A DNA stretch of 12,540 nt, from the NCBI GenBank assembly GCA_949747935.1, contig CATKHE010000089.1, positions 1 through 12,540 of the forward strand, given 5' to 3'. Positions 11,974 to 12,540 of this stretch are shown here, one piece after another. The stretch comes from an uncultured Eubacteriales bacterium (GTDB lineage Bacteria > Bacillota_A > Clostridia > Oscillospirales > Oscillospiraceae). The translations under genes were made by a program, and so were the position numbers. Positions within the stretch are counted from its first letter, which is position 1; each line of letters opens with the position of its first letter. The notes below the pieces were generated by a model, which was not told where the DNA came from, did no database searches, and saw only the letters and a list, made by a program, of their open reading frames with translations.

Positions 11974-12540
11974 ATGATAACTGGCGAACTGAAGAACAAG
12001 GTCAACGCCCTCTGGGAAATTTTCTGGACGGGCGGCATCACCAATCCCCTGGACGTGGTGGAGCAGATGACCTACCTGATGTTCATCCATGATCTGGATG
12101 AGACGGACAGCCGCAAGGCCAAGGAGTCCGTCATGCTGGGCCTGCCCTACAGGAGCATCTTTGAGGAAAACAGCCGGCTCAAGTGGTCGGTGTTTCACGA
12201 CTTCCCCGCCGAGCGGATGTACACCGTAATGCAGGAGCAGGTGTTTCCCTTCATCAAGAACCTCCACGGAGACAAGGACAGCGCCTATGCCCGGTATATG
12301 GATGACGCCATTTTCAAGATCCCCACGCCGCTGATGCTGGACAAGGTGGTCACCGCCCTGGACGAGATCTACTCCCAGATGGCCCAGCTCCGGGACGGCG
12401 ACGTGCGGGGGGACGTGTATGAGTTCCTGCTGTCCGACACGGTGGGCTTTATCCGCAAGCTGCCCCACCACCTGGTGGAGGCCTTCAAGGCCACCCTGGA
12501 AGAGCTGGAGTACGCCGATCTGCTCCTCCACGTCATCGAC
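11974..12540 (+). CDS. In-frame chimera: HsdM N-terminal domain joined to HflX GTPase (3' end outside window)
   Basis: The 189 codons present read without a stop. Residues 1-154 match the N-terminal helical domain of type I restriction-modification methyltransferase Hsd[84 protein letters not shown]. In HsdM this leads into KIATAGxxGQFxTP and the SAM-binding domain. Instead, from residue 155 the sequence is [20 protein letters not shown] and [15 protein letters not shown], the G3 switch region of ribosome-associated GTPase HflX. The product lacks both the methyltransferase motifs and the HflX P-loop, so neither activity is expected. The switch lies near 12427-12435, where both families have an LLS/LLxD-like sequence. 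A ribosome site AGAGGGAAG precedes ATG 11974. A genuine deletion fusion and an assembly join are both possible. Confidence 0.85.
   Translation, partial: MITGELKNKVNALWEIFWTGGITNPLDVVEQMTYLMFIHDLDETDSRKAKESVMLGLPYRSIFEENSRLKWSVFHDFPAERMYTVMQEQVFPFIKNLHGDKDSAYARYMDDAIFKIPTPLMLDKVVTALDEIYSQMAQLRDGDVRGDVYEFLLSDTVGFIRKLPHHLVEAFKATLEELEYADLLLHVID

Noticed and set aside
11932..12531. A 199-codon minus-strand frame at the right edge
   Set aside because: Antisense shadow of the hsdM-hflX chimera, which has clear motifs on the plus strand.

Overview
The window looks like the chromosome of a GC-rich gut Clostridium relative, probably an Oscillospiraceae-type Firmicute. The reasons are strong purine-rich Shine-Dalgarno sites, low-GC tRNA and mobile DNA set in GC-rich genes, an SLH-domain extracellular cellulase, a CBS/DRTGG family II pyrophosphatase and a flagellin-family protein. 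The genus is an inference; no rRNA is present.

Region 1 (1-1940, + strand) holds the end of an L-arabinose catabolic operon: araA (5'-truncated by the window edge), a GC-rich intercistronic hairpin, araD and a strong terminator. A separately promoted ridA follows and ends at a perfect 15-bp hairpin that also faces the convergent cellulase gene.

Region 2 (1944-6260, - strand) reads right to left. A 208-residue orphan protein with a PD-(D/E)xK nuclease-like motif has its own promoter and terminator. It is followed by an apparent operon of a CBS-type Mn/Co pyrophosphatase, a 67-residue unknown protein and a secreted SLH plus GH5 endoglucanase joined by an ATGA overlap. The nuclease-like gene and the pyrophosphatase share an identical 12-base promoter core.

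Region 3 (6286-9389, + strand) is the most striking. A 1012-residue protein has flagellin-like N- and C-terminal segments, but about 760 residues lie between them: a helical domain, beta-rich segments and five glycine-rich AGIG repeats of about 30 residues. A sequence close to the flagellar sigma-D/sigma-28 -10 element lies 38 bases upstream of its start.

Region 4 (9417-11930) is an AT-richer graveyard of mobile DNA around an intact tRNA-Gly(CCC). It contains a frameshifted IS3-type orfA, a truncated IS5-type transposase, the C-terminal part of a large serine recombinase, a broken Tn916-type xis with a broken small exported-protein gene before it, and an IS110 transposase fragment joined in frame to what looks like the HTH tail of an ICE sigma-like regulator.

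Region 5 (11974-12540) begins with what looks like a good hsdM gene (type I methyltransferase N-terminus), but after about 154 codons it changes in frame into the GTPase HflX at its DTVGF motif. It runs off the window. This is either a real deletion fusion or an assembly artefact.
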